Below, piece after piece: positions 15,491 to 23,367 of a DNA stretch of 59,453 nt. Source of the stretch: Kitasatospora sp. MAP12-44 (GTDB lineage Bacteria; Actinomycetota; Actinomycetes; Streptomycetales; Streptomycetaceae); the NCBI RefSeq assembly GCF_029892095.1, contig NZ_JARZAE010000003.1, positions 1 through 59,453 of the forward strand, read 5' to 3'. The first letter of the stretch is position 1; each line of letters starts with the position of its first letter. The notes under the pieces are model-generated. The model had not been told where the DNA came from, ran no database searches, and saw only the letters and a list, made by a program, of their open reading frames with translations. The position numbers and the translations under genes are program-made.

Positions 15491-16744
15491 TCAGTCCTTC
15501 GGCCAGGTGAGGACCAGCGGCGCGCCGGGCCGGTTCAGCGCTCGGCCGGGGGCCATGGTGGCGGGATCGGTGCCCTCGGCGTAGACGTGGAGGACGGGGC
15601 CGGGACGTCCCCGGTGGTCCCGGTCCCACTCCCGCAAGCTCTCCACCAGCGTCTCGGCCAAGGTGTGGTCCTCGCCGTGGAGGACGACTCCGTACTCGTA
15701 TCGGCCGCTCTGCCCCTCAACCGGACGCATCGTCACGTAAGCCGCGGTGGTGGAGTCGGTGTTCCAGGTGAGCGGGGTGCCGCCGGACAGCGCCCGCAGG
15801 GCGGACTCCCCCGGGTTCGTCAGCAGGGTGCCGTAGGTGTCGAGGACGGTGGCGAACCACAGGTCGATGACGGGCCTGGTGCCCTCGCTCGCCCCCACCT
15901 CGACGCCGGACCAGTGCGGGCTGCCGGCGCTGTCGAGGACCTTCGTCAGGGACTCGGTGTCGAGCGGCTGGGTACCGTCGACCCGTACCCGGGTACCGGG
16001 GGTCAGCGCATGCATCTGGGTGGAGCTCGCCGCCTCCCCCCGCATCGCCACGAAGCCGCACGGTAGCCAACCGCCGCCGGTCCAGTGCCCCCGCCCGTCC
16101 GAGGTGAGAGCAACGAGGCGGCCGAGGCCGCGCACACGCAGCGGGACGACGAGCACGCCGTCGGGGGCGAGTTGGTCGAGCCAGGTCTGCTCGATCGCGG
16201 CCGCCTGCACAGTGACCTCGATCCGGTCGTACGGGGCCGCGTCGGGGACGCCGTGCGCGCCATCGCCGGTGACGATGCGGACGGCATCCTCCAGGCCAGC
16301 CGCTCGCAGGCAGCGGCGGGCGCGCTCGGTCACCGCCGGGTCGATATCGACGCTGGTCACCGCGCCCGCGTCGCCGACCAGCTGGTGGAGTAGCGCGGCG
16401 TTGTAGCCGCCGGAGCCGATCTCCATCACCGAGTTGCCCGGCTGGGGTCGCAGGTACTCCAGCATCTGCGCGACCAGCCACGGCGCGCTGACGGAGCTGA
16501 GGAGTCGGCCGTCGCCGTCGCGGTCGGTGGGGTGGTAATCGTCCTTGTACGCCTCGCTCAACTCGGCGTCCTGCACGAAGAGGTGGCGGGGGGTAGCCCG
16601 GAACGCGGCTGCGATCTCGGCGCTGGTGATCCTGCCCGCCCGCTCCAGCTGGGCGACCAGGTGGTTGTTCAGCTCCGCCGCCTCGGCGGCTAGCTCTGTG
16701 ACGTCGCGGTCACTGACGGTCTTCATGCTGGGGAGCTTAGACAC
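15491..16744 (-). CDS. FxLD-system PCMT-type methyltransferase
   Basis: The 417-residue protein resembles protein L-isoaspartate O-methyltransferases in its first 220 residues. The SAM-binding glycine loop VMEIGSGGYNAALL is at about 130-143, followed by VTSVDIDPAVTERAR and a GDGAHG segment. The C-terminal ~190 residues are an extension found in FxLD-system enzymes. By analogy with characterised lanthipeptide methyltransferases it should methylate an Asp side chain of the precursor, leading to aspartimide or isoaspartate. I chose GTG 16744 because AAGGGA lies six bases upstream; ATG 16726 is the alternative. It is the first gene of the operon and lies 74 bases before the precursor. Confidence 0.88.
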   Translation of the reverse strand: MSKLPSMKTVSDRDVTELAAEAAELNNHLVAQLERAGRITSAEIAAAFRATPRHLFVQDAELSEAYKDDYHPTDRDGDGRLLSSVSAPWLVAQMLEYLRPQPGNSVMEIGSGGYNAALLHQLVGDAGAVTSVDIDPAVTERARRCLRAAGLEDAVRIVTGDGAHGVPDAAPYDRIEVTVQAAAIEQTWLDQLAPDGVLVVPLRVRGLGRLVALTSDGRGHWTGGGWLPCGFVAMRGEAASSTQMHALTPGTRVRVDGTQPLDTESLTKVLDSAGSPHWSGVEVGASEGTRPVIDLWFATVLDTYGTLLTNPGESALRALSGGTPLTWNTDSTTAAYVTMRPVEGQSGRYEYGVVLHGEDHTLAETLVESLREWDRDHRGRPGPVLHVYAEGTDPATMAPGRALNRPGAPLVLTWPKD

Positions 16745-17076
16745 CGGCGGTCCCTTGAGGGGCAACGTCACGCGTAGTCAACACAGCTGCTGACTCCCAG
16801 GGCGACTAGTAGTGGAGAGGGTGCTCACCGTAATCAGCAGTCCGCACCCCGTTCTCCAGGGTTTCCGGCCAATCCCCGACTCCGCCAGGGCGCAGATCCA
16901 CGGCTCGGCCGCGTTCACCCGATCCGGCACCCGGCCCGCGCCGACCCGCTGGGGTGGCCGTGACCAGCGGCGGGGCGGTTGCGGCGCTGTGCGCAATCGG
17001 AATCGTGGCTACGGCTGAATCTCGACGTCCCCAATTCGGGCAGGCTGCTGCGCTGCTGGCCGAGCGTGGCCACCCC
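16745..17076. other. Intergenic region upstream of the lanthipeptide operon
   Basis: No supported gene lies in these ~330 bases. On the minus strand a TTGACT (about 16779-16784) could be the -35 of the RiPP operon, but no convincing -10 lies at the right distance. Small open frames here lack ribosome sites. Confidence 0.4.
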
Positions 17077-17367
17077 TTATTCGGTGGCGGGACTGGTAGC
17101 CGGGACCTGCTGCTCAACCTCGTCGAACTCGCCGTCTGCGGCGCCGGCCTGGAACGCTTCCCACTCGCTGGGGGTGTAGACGAGGAGGGGGGCGCTGTGG
17201 TCCGCGCCGTGGCGCATCACCACGTTGCCGGTGCCGTCCTCCGGGAACGCTACCTGCGGCCCCTCGGTGTCTCCGGGTGCGCCGTACCAGGTGAGGCCCG
17301 CCAGCTCCTCCTGCGTGTACTTGGGCTTCGCCACCGGCGTGCCTTCGGCCTGGGGGTTCTCCGACAT
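17077..17367 (-). CDS. DUF397-like protein (96 aa)
   Basis: Near the C terminus the sequence VVMRHGADHSAPLLVYTPSE, then WEAFQAGAADGEFD, matches the end of DUF397 proteins. These are the usual small partners of XRE/DUF5753 regulators in Streptomyces. Here there is no adjacent regulator, so it is an orphan; the pair at 24312-25384 carries its own DUF397 gene. The start ATG 17367 has GAAGGAGAG directly upstream, which excludes the earlier ATG at 17382. The N-terminal half (AEGTPVAKPKYTQEELAGLT) is longer than in the minimal family. It may be a toxin-like or regulatory partner; that is inference. Confidence 0.8.
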   Translation of the reverse strand: MSENPQAEGTPVAKPKYTQEELAGLTWYGAPGDTEGPQVAFPEDGTGNVVMRHGADHSAPLLVYTPSEWEAFQAGAADGEFDEVEQQVPATSPATE

Positions 17368-17534
17368 CTCGCTCTCCTTCAACTCGACGGTGGCCGACTG
17401 CCGGCCGCCCTGAGAATGAAGATGGTGGTGGCCGGCGAAGTCGTCGTCACCCGCCGCATCCTCGCAGACGACAGCCCGGCCGTGGTCAGAGGCTGCGCGG
17501 ATCTGACCGTTCGCGCCCGCGGAGGCGCCGTGCG

Positions 17535-18017
17535 TCAGCTGGCGTCCAGCTGGTCGACCAGGTCGAGGAGAACGGCGAGGTGATCATCGGCAATGAGGCC
17601 GAAGCGGCGCATGGCTCGCGCGGCCGCTACCGGTTCCCACGAGGTGATGGCGGCCTTGAGCGCTTCCTTCCGGCGGGCCTCGGCCCAGCCCGCCAGGGAC
17701 TCGGGCGAGAGCTTGTTGGTGTCGCTGGTACGGATGCGGCGTCCGTCGATCTTCGCCGTCTCCGCCGCCTCCTCGTTGAGACAGGGATTGCAGTCGACGG
17801 TGGCGCACCCCGGCTTCTCCACGTCAGTGTCGAGGAGGATGAAGCCGCAGCGAGAGCGGTCTGCGTTAGCCGCGTGCGTCGCCGCAGTCCTACTGCGCCC
17901 GGTCACCCGCCTCGGCCACTCCTTCAACGCCTCCGCCCGCCGCAGATTCAGGCGGGCGATGCGCGGGGGGTCGGTATAGATCGGACAGGTGCAGCCGGGT
18001 GGGTGGCTGAGCCTCAT
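17535..18017 (-). CDS. Cysteine-rich hypothetical protein (160 aa)
   Basis: From ATG 18017 the protein begins MRLSHPPGCTCPIYTDPPRI, and a second cluster RCGFILLD...CATVDCNPCL follows at about residues 57-80. Two Cys clusters separated by a basic helix suggest a zinc-binding domain. The C-terminal half is helical (LAGWAEARRKEALKAAITSW, then MRRFGLIADDHLAVLLDLVDQL). A GGAG lies about 13 bases upstream of the start. I do not recognise the family. It lies in a minus-strand run of small genes downstream of the nucleotidyltransferase operon and may belong to it. Confidence 0.65.
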   Translation of the reverse strand: MRLSHPPGCTCPIYTDPPRIARLNLRRAEALKEWPRRVTGRSRTAATHAANADRSRCGFILLDTDVEKPGCATVDCNPCLNEEAAETAKIDGRRIRTSDTNKLSPESLAGWAEARRKEALKAAITSWEPVAAARAMRRFGLIADDHLAVLLDLVDQLDAS

Positions 18018-18076
18018 CGGGCGAATTCTCCAGGCAGCGGGCAGGCGTCCCAACTTGGGAACCCGCCAAGGGGCGG

Positions 18077-18319
18077 TCAAGGGTCGGGTGGGGGGAAGCC
18101 GTAGGTGGGCAGGTCGGCGATGCGGACCATGCAGTAGGTGGTGAGGCCGTCGGGGCGGTAGGTGCGTCGGTAGAGATAGGGCGTGGTGGTGCCGGGGGGC
18201 ACCGTCACCCCCTCCACCGCGATTTCCTTGCCGACCGCGATGGCGAGGAGCGCGATGCCCAGCTCGGCCGTCTTCTCCACATCGGAGGGCGGGTCCGCTG
18301 GCCTGCGGTGTCTGCCCAC
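18077..18319 (-). CDS. Small hypothetical protein (80 aa)
   Basis: It starts at GTG 18319, with GGGGG a few bases upstream. The core reads AELGIALLAIAVGKEIAVEG, then TPYLYRRTYRPDGLTTYCMV, and looks like a small alpha/beta domain with no motif I can name. It lies 59 bases upstream of the cysteine-rich gene and 84 bases downstream of the preceding gene on the same strand, so an operon is plausible. Support is frame quality and spacing only. Confidence 0.5.
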   Translation of the reverse strand: MGRHRRPADPPSDVEKTAELGIALLAIAVGKEIAVEGVTVPPGTTTPYLYRRTYRPDGLTTYCMVRIADLPTYGFPPPDP

Positions 18320-18402
18320 GCCTAGCCCCCTGTGTCGGCTCGTCCTGGCCGCGACGACCGGCGCGGGGGCTGGGTGGCGGCCGGACGTCCGATCGGCTCA
18401 GC

Positions 18403-18663
18403 TCAGCTGACGTCCCTGGTGGGGCGGACGGCGGACGGGCTGTCGAACGCCTCCGCCACCGATACCCACCTCTGCGTCGAGGTGTGGGTGAGGAAGTCGG
18501 CGGTCCGGTGGGCGGCCGCGCGGGGCTCCTGCCTCTGCTGCACTGGGCCCTGCGGAAGGAACGCGCCGGACGGGTGTGCGGGCGGCTCTTGCCAGTGGGT
18601 GCCGCGCTTGCGCTTCGGCAGGTCGGCAGCCGCAACGGGCTCGGTGGTCTGATCGTGCGTCAC
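18403..18663 (-). CDS. Small basic, His/Pro-rich protein (86 aa), third gene of a coupled trio
   Basis: The GTG start at 18663 overlaps the stop of the upstream gene (GTGA), and GAGG lies nine bases upstream. The product starts MTHDQTTEPVAAADLPKRKR and ends with VSVAEAFDSPSAVRPTRDVS. It is basic and Pro/Gln-rich, with no recognisable domain, and may act as a small adaptor. Coupled translation behind the nucleotidyltransferase and the 111-residue gene suggests the three products work in one pathway. Confidence 0.6.
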   Translation of the reverse strand: MTHDQTTEPVAAADLPKRKRGTHWQEPPAHPSGAFLPQGPVQQRQEPRAAAHRTADFLTHTSTQRWVSVAEAFDSPSAVRPTRDVS

Positions 18664-18995
18664 GGTGTCCTCGTCTCGTTCCAGGGCGGGCGGTGCCAGG
18701 GGCGGTGGTACAGGGGGATGGGGGCACGGGGCGGCCGGGGCACCGCGGGGGGCGGGGCGAGGAATAGGGAGGGCCAGTGAGTGAGAGGCGGTTCGGCGGT
18801 GGGCCGGGCCGGGATGTCGGGGATGAGGAGGCCGGGGTGCTCCTCCGCCGGCTTCACCTTCTTCCGGGGTCGTGCGTGCGGACGCTTCGGTGCCGGTGCC
18901 GGCACCGGGCGCTCGGGCACCTTCGGGCGTTTGTCCGCCATTCCCGACCAGGTCCGCGGTCGCCACCCCGGTTGCTGCCCCTCCTCCTTCGTCAC
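18660..18995 (-). CDS. Proline-rich basic protein (111 aa), second gene of a coupled trio
   Basis: It starts at GTG 18995, which overlaps the nucleotidyltransferase stop as GTGA. The start is followed by TKEEGQQPGWRPRTW. The sequence is about 25% proline with Lys/Arg clusters (KRPHARPRKKVK), so it is probably disordered or a scaffold. The overlap at both ends gives firmer support than its composition does, because GC-rich antisense frames also look proline-rich. No function can be assigned. Confidence 0.55.
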   Translation of the reverse strand: MTKEEGQQPGWRPRTWSGMADKRPKVPERPVPAPAPKRPHARPRKKVKPAEEHPGLLIPDIPARPTAEPPLTHWPSLFLAPPPAVPRPPRAPIPLYHRPWHRPPWNETRTP

Positions 18996-19816
18996 GATGC
19001 CGCTGCCTGCTCTCGGTCGGGGGCCCCGAGGTCGACCATTGCTGTCGTACTGGTGACCACCTGCACCCGGTGGTGCCGGGCATAGGAGGCCAGGCCCAGC
19101 GACAGCTTCGGCTCCAACCGCCCGGCGTGCCGGACGGTTGCGGCCAGGTGGTGAAGCAGCGGTGGGGTGATTCGCATTCGGCCCTGGAGCAGTCGGAGGT
19201 TGTCGAGGCCGTGCTCGGCCACCAGGCGCGCGGCGGTGATGAACTCCGGCTTCTCCACGAGACCTGCCATGGCGCGCACGGGGCCGGAGCCGGTGCAGAC
19301 GACGACACCGTGGCTGGAGGCGCGGTTGATGTCGAAGGGGGAGGTAAGGACGGCGGGCATGGCGGGGTCGGTGGCAGCGACCAGCTCGGCCATGGCCTGG
19401 TGGGTGGTGTCGACGTTGTCGGAGAAGACCAGGCCGATGGTGCCGGTGCGCAGGTACTCGGAGCCATTGAGGGCCGACGTGACGTCGGCGTACCGCCCAC
19501 GCTGGGGAACGAAGTTCACGCGTAGGCCGAGCGGTTGCTGCTGGCCGGCAGCCTGCTTCGCCAGTTGCCGGTAGCGCGCGGTTCCACCCGGACCGAACAC
19601 CTGGCTGGCCCAGTCCGCGAGGCCGATGTAGTAGGGGTGGTGGACGACCACGGCCCGTTGCGCTCCGCCCGCTTCCGCCTCTTGGAGTACATGGACGATG
19701 CCGGGCCGTCCCTCGACCGGGCGAAATTCCTTCGGCATGAACGTGGACCACCCGGCCACCCTGGTTCCCAGTCCTCCGGCCGCGATGACCACGGCCGTGC
19801 TGTTCTGCGTCTTCAT
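18992..19816 (-). CDS. Sugar-phosphate nucleotidyltransferase (GalU-like fold)
   Basis: The 274-residue protein carries the nucleotide-binding signature AAGGLGTRVAGWSTFMPKEF at residues 13-32, typical of enzymes joining a sugar phosphate to UTP or dTTP. GLVFSDNVD near 153 supplies a metal-binding Asp. It is close to normal length for GalU-type enzymes (about 290). It is transcribed divergently from the NUDIX gene at 19861, with 44 bases between them. No glycosyltransferase is nearby, so the acceptor pathway is unknown. The setting next to a sulfotransferase-like fusion suggests a small-molecule or cell-envelope modification cluster; that is inference. Confidence 0.85.
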   Translation of the reverse strand: MKTQNSTAVVIAAGGLGTRVAGWSTFMPKEFRPVEGRPGIVHVLQEAEAGGAQRAVVVHHPYYIGLADWASQVFGPGGTARYRQLAKQAAGQQQPLGLRVNFVPQRGRYADVTSALNGSEYLRTGTIGLVFSDNVDTTHQAMAELVAATDPAMPAVLTSPFDINRASSHGVVVCTGSGPVRAMAGLVEKPEFITAARLVAEHGLDNLRLLQGRMRITPPLLHHLAATVRHAGRLEPKLSLGLASYARHHRVQVVTSTTAMVDLGAPDREQAAAS

Positions 19817-19860
19817 CGGATGGCCTCCGTGCGGGAGTTGGGTGGGAGTACGGTTCGCGG

Positions 19861-20292
19861 ATGCATACGCGAGTGACCGGCATGGCCGTGAACAGTGACA
19901 AGCAGCTGCTGCTGCTTAACCAGGACACCGAGGGTGAGCGGACGTGGTCCCTGCCCGGCGGCAAGGTGGAGGACGGGGAGAGCCTGGAAGTAGCACTCCG
20001 GCGGGAGATGCTGGAGGAGACTGGCCTGGAGGTGAAGGTCGGCCGCCTCCTGTACGTCGCAGACGTCACCAAGGCGCACGTCGTGCACATCTCCTTCGAG
20101 GTCGAGGTGGTCGGGGGGACGATCGGGCAGGTGAAGGAGGGCGCCGACACCCGCCCGATCCGGGGTGTGGAGTGGGTGGCGTTGGAGGACCTGGCCGACC
20201 TCGGCTTCTCCGAGCGGTTCGTGGACCTGGCCCGCTCGGGGTGGACGGGGGCCGGGACCTACGTGGGCCCGAAGTCTGAGATCGGCCTCTGA
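19861..20292 (+). CDS. NUDIX hydrolase (143 aa)
   Basis: The NUDIX box is complete: G34 x5 E x7 REMLEETG, spanning residues 33-55, with the catalytic REMLEE helix. NUDIX enzymes hydrolyse nucleoside diphosphates linked to another group. Here the substrate could be a sugar nucleotide made by the divergently transcribed nucleotidyltransferase; that is inference. The ATG at 19861 is used. Its 3' end converges with the sulfotransferase/SUMF1 gene, with an 8-base gap. Confidence 0.92.
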   Translation: MHTRVTGMAVNSDKQLLLLNQDTEGERTWSLPGGKVEDGESLEVALRREMLEETGLEVKVGRLLYVADVTKAHVVHISFEVEVVGGTIGQVKEGADTRPIRGVEWVALEDLADLGFSERFVDLARSGWTGAGTYVGPKSEIGL

Positions 20293-20299
20293 CCCCTGC

Positions 20300-22132
20300 T
20301 CAGTCCTGGCTGGCCTCGGTCTCATCGCCGTTCTCGGCCTCGGGGCCGGTCAGGGCGCTCACGAGGGCCTGGTCGAGGTAGCCGACCGGGACTCCGGTGG
20401 GTTCGAGGCGGTTGACCCAGGAGCCGATGCGCTCCGCCAGTTCCCACGCCCCTATCTCGTCCGCTGCCCGGATGCTCGGGTCCCGAACGAGGCGGACGCC
20501 GACGCCGCGTGAGGCACCGAGGAGGTAGCGCGAGCGCTCCTCGGCCACCGCCTCCCTAGTCGCGGGGGTGTTCCATGCGGCGCCGACCAGGTAGCGGCGC
20601 AGCGGGAACTGGAGGGTGCCGGCCTCCGGGCCGTCCTGGCACCACACCTGGACGTTGCCTACCAGGTGGTGGATGTCGCCGTGGTCCCGGCCGGGCTCGA
20701 CGACCGGTGTGGCGTCGCCGAAGCGGTAGTCGGCGTTGTAGACGTTGCGGGCGAGCGCCGCGGCTTCCAGCACCTCGGCGCGGGTGGGGAGTCGGGCGCC
20801 ATGCCAGGCGGCGAGGGCGGCGGCGCCGAGCCAGGTGACCCAGTAGGCGGGGTGGTGCTCGTACCCCTGGCTCGGCCGCCACCTTCCGCTGCTCGGGTCC
20901 TGGTGGAGGCGGCCACCGCGTTGCACTCGCATCGGGATGACGAAGAGGTTGACGCCGTCGCGGGCGTTGTCCATCCCCGCTTCGCTGAGGATGTTCAGCA
21001 GCTCGGCGACTTCCTCGTTGCTGACGAGGTGGGTGCGCCACACCACGCTGCTCTTCTTTACCGCCGGGCGGTAGTCGGCCGGGCCGGGGCGCCGTGCCTC
21101 CCCCCGCGCCGTCCCTGACCGGGGGGCCGGTACCGATCCGGCCGGGTCGTGCACCTCGTACAGGGAATCGCCGTTGAGCCAGTGTCGGGCGACGTCGACC
21201 ACCTGGTGCTCCACCACGTTGGTCGCGCGGGACAGGGTCTCGGCGACGTGGTGAGGGACGAGGGTGGCGGTGCGCGGGTCCAGCTCAGCGATCAGCTCGC
21301 TCTTGTGCTTCTTGGTGGCGAACGTGCTGTCCGCTCCCCGAGCGCCGGCCTTCGCCGTCCCGACCGGGGCTGGCTGGCTGGGCAGGGGGATGTCGAGGTA
21401 GGCGGCGAGGTTGGCGCGCACCGTCTCCGGGGCCAGGACGTGGCGCTCGTACGCGAGGTGGGTGTGGCGGCGGCCCGCGTCGCCGAGGTCCTTCCTGATC
21501 GCCTTGGCGAGGAGGAGCGAGTTGAGGGCGATGAGGCGGGCGAGGGCGACGGCGGGCTCCGGGTCGTCCTCCGGCAGGAGTTCGGCCCACGGAGCCCAGT
21601 GAGCGGAGTTGCGTGCCGCGTTGCCGAGCATGTTGTAGCGGGAGGCGTAGTGCCAGCGCTCGAATAAGTTGCCGCGCGCGAAGGAGCTGGCGATGCCGAG
21701 GGGGGCACGGGAGAGGATGAGGAGGGGGGAGTTGGGCAGGAGGTTGGTGATCGCGCCGGTGGCGAACCAGAGGTTGGTCTCCTTCACCATGTGCCGCTGA
21801 TCGGTGCCGTAGAGGTCGGCGAGGGCGCAGGCGAGGTGGTGGGCGGGGAGGGCGGGGAGGTCGGCGTCGGCCGGGCCCGGCGGGCGGGAGTTGTTGGGGG
21901 AGAGGGGGTGACGGGAGCCGAGCTGCTGCCGGAACGGCTCGTTGTGCTGCGGCAGGTAGGGGCGCAGGGTGTCGCTGGTCCAGTTCGAGCCGACCCTCTC
22001 GAACACGCCGAGGGTGAGGAGCGGGGCCTGCTCCGGCTTGAACAGGGCGGCGACGTGCTCGGCGATGTCCACCGCGCTGCGCGCCGGGTCCTCCCACTGC
22101 TGCTCGGAATCGCTCCACATCTGTGTACTCAC
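20300..22132 (-). CDS. Fusion of a sulfotransferase-like domain and a SUMF1/FGE-like domain (610 aa)
   Basis: The N-terminal half looks like a sulfotransferase. ERVGSNWTSDTL at about 45-56 occupies the place of the PAPS 5'-phosphosulfate loop, and LILSRAPLGIASSF at about 138-151 matches the 3'-phosphate-binding Arg/Ser motif. Residues ~395-552 resemble formylglycine-generating/SUMF1 proteins: HPAYWVTWLGAAALAAWHGA, then RLPTRAEVLEAA, GNVQVWCQDGP and SRGVGVRLVRD. The C-terminal cysteine pair that binds copper in true FGE is absent, so formylglycine formation is unlikely. SUMF1 folds also act in other oxidases and in ligand binding. GTG 22132 follows a GGAGACCAGG site; ATG 22120 is possible. I know of no characterised protein with this domain order. 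Confidence 0.75.
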   Translation of the reverse strand: MSTQMWSDSEQQWEDPARSAVDIAEHVAALFKPEQAPLLTLGVFERVGSNWTSDTLRPYLPQHNEPFRQQLGSRHPLSPNNSRPPGPADADLPALPAHHLACALADLYGTDQRHMVKETNLWFATGAITNLLPNSPLLILSRAPLGIASSFARGNLFERWHYASRYNMLGNAARNSAHWAPWAELLPEDDPEPAVALARLIALNSLLLAKAIRKDLGDAGRRHTHLAYERHVLAPETVRANLAAYLDIPLPSQPAPVGTAKAGARGADSTFATKKHKSELIAELDPRTATLVPHHVAETLSRATNVVEHQVVDVARHWLNGDSLYEVHDPAGSVPAPRSGTARGEARRPGPADYRPAVKKSSVVWRTHLVSNEEVAELLNILSEAGMDNARDGVNLFVIPMRVQRGGRLHQDPSSGRWRPSQGYEHHPAYWVTWLGAAALAAWHGARLPTRAEVLEAAALARNVYNADYRFGDATPVVEPGRDHGDIHHLVGNVQVWCQDGPEAGTLQFPLRRYLVGAAWNTPATREAVAEERSRYLLGASRGVGVRLVRDPSIRAADEIGAWELAERIGSWVNRLEPTGVPVGYLDQALVSALTGPEAENGDETEASQD

Positions 22133-22448
22133 CCTGGTCTCCAATTCTCGTACCGTGCTGACTGGTTGACGGATTTCGCCCCGAATGCCGACATTCCCCG
22201 CCTCCGGAGGTCGGCACCCGGGGAATGGGTGGTGCCACCGATCGACCTGCGTGGGACGCGCAGTGTCCGGCCAGCGGCGCTGCCGCGCCCGTTGTGGCCA
22301 CTCATCTGGACCGAGCGCGGCGGCTCTTCGATTGGGGCCCGCCACCGCGTGCGGGTAGCCGGGCGGGGCGGGCTCGTGGGTGGCCACTGGGGGCGCGAGG
22401 GGGGACGCGCGCGCCGGGCCTCGGGTGGCCGGCGCGGTGAGTCTCGCT
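22133..22448. other. Intergenic region with a hairpin, upstream of the sulfotransferase/SUMF1 gene
   Basis: No supported gene. An 8-bp inverted repeat (CATTCCCC with GGGGAATG) lies near 22193-22228, roughly 60 bases upstream of the GTG start on the minus strand. It could be an operator or an attenuator. Confidence 0.4.
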
Positions 22449-23003
22449 CTAGGCGGCCAGGCTGGGTCTGCCTCGGCCGTGCAGTATGCGGCGGCCGGCA
22501 CGGAGGGCAGCGGCGAGGTTATGAGGGTGGGTGAGGGTGCCGGTTCCGTCCGGCTCGATCAGCCAGCGGCGCCCCTTCACCGGGCCCTTGCCCGGCGGCG
22601 GGCAGCGCAGGACGGGGGTGTGCTTGACGTTCTCGTTGCCGCGGAGGAACTGCGTCTCGTTCATGTCCCACAGGGCGGTGGAGGAGTAGGGGATCAGGAA
22701 CTCCACGCACCGCAGGGCGTCGTTGAAGATGACGGGGCCGACCGGCCCGACCGCGTCTGCGACTTGCTGCAACTGGCCGAGGGCGGCGGTGCCGAGGCGG
22801 TGGTTGGTGACGCGCACCGCGTTGAATCGCACGCCCAGTCGGATGTCGACCAGCTCGTTGCGGGTCCAGCCGAGCAGCACCGCCTTGTGGTCGCGGTTGG
22901 CGCGGGCGAGCCAGTGGGCACCGAGGACGTACGGCGGGGGAGCGCCGCGCCTCACGAGCCTTTGTGTCGGGCTGCTCGCGCTCGCGGCTCTGGCCTGGGC
23001 CAT
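22449..23003 (-). CDS. Hypothetical protein (184 aa), weakly similar to Streptomyces primase-polymerase-like small proteins
   Basis: ATG 23003 has GGAGGAGCGGGG upstream. The sequence includes DIRLGVRFNAVRVTNHRLG, VGPVIFNDALRCVEFLIPYS, and near the end RRWLIEPDGTGTLTHPHNLA. The last segment is common at the C terminus of small Streptomyces proteins related to the bifunctional primase/polymerase N-terminal fold, often found near XRE and ATP-binding genes as here. No catalytic acidic triad is obvious, so enzymatic activity is doubtful. Family assignment is from memory and tentative. Confidence 0.6.
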   Translation of the reverse strand: MAQARAASASSPTQRLVRRGAPPPYVLGAHWLARANRDHKAVLLGWTRNELVDIRLGVRFNAVRVTNHRLGTAALGQLQQVADAVGPVGPVIFNDALRCVEFLIPYSSTALWDMNETQFLRGNENVKHTPVLRCPPPGKGPVKGRRWLIEPDGTGTLTHPHNLAAALRAGRRILHGRGRPSLAA

Positions 23004-23367
23004 CTTCCCCGCTCCTCCCATCCGTACGTCCCCGGCGCCGTCCCCCGTGAGGTGGGTGGCCGCACCGGTTCGGCCACCCACCCCGGCACCTGCGCCGCCC
23101 CGGTCAAGGAGCGCTGAGCGAGGCGCCTGGGTGCCCGCCGGACCCGCGTTCGCTGTCCATCTGGTTGCGAGACCGGCGGTCTGTGCTCGGGTCGCACGCC
23201 GTTGTGCGACCCGCTGGCACCTCACCCCCCTCCGTCAGCCCGATTTCACGGAAGGGGCCGGAGCGTTGCCGGAGGCGAAGGTGCCGGGGCCCGCCCCCAC
23301 GGGATCGGGAAGGGCGGGGTGGTGCCCGGCGGCCCCCTGCCCGTAGCGCAGGGGTGCCGCCGGAGTC
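23004..23367. other. Intergenic region with a 12-bp stem hairpin
   Basis: No supported gene in about 360 bases. A perfect hairpin (23051-23062 with 23071-23082, GGTGGGTGGCCG stem) lies 48 bases upstream of the ATG at 23003. It may terminate transcripts from the ATP-binding gene or act in the leader of the next gene. Confidence 0.45.

Noticed and set aside
16812..17018. Small plus-strand open frame in the intergenic region before the RiPP operon
   Set aside because: No ribosome site, no motif and a basic low-complexity composition.
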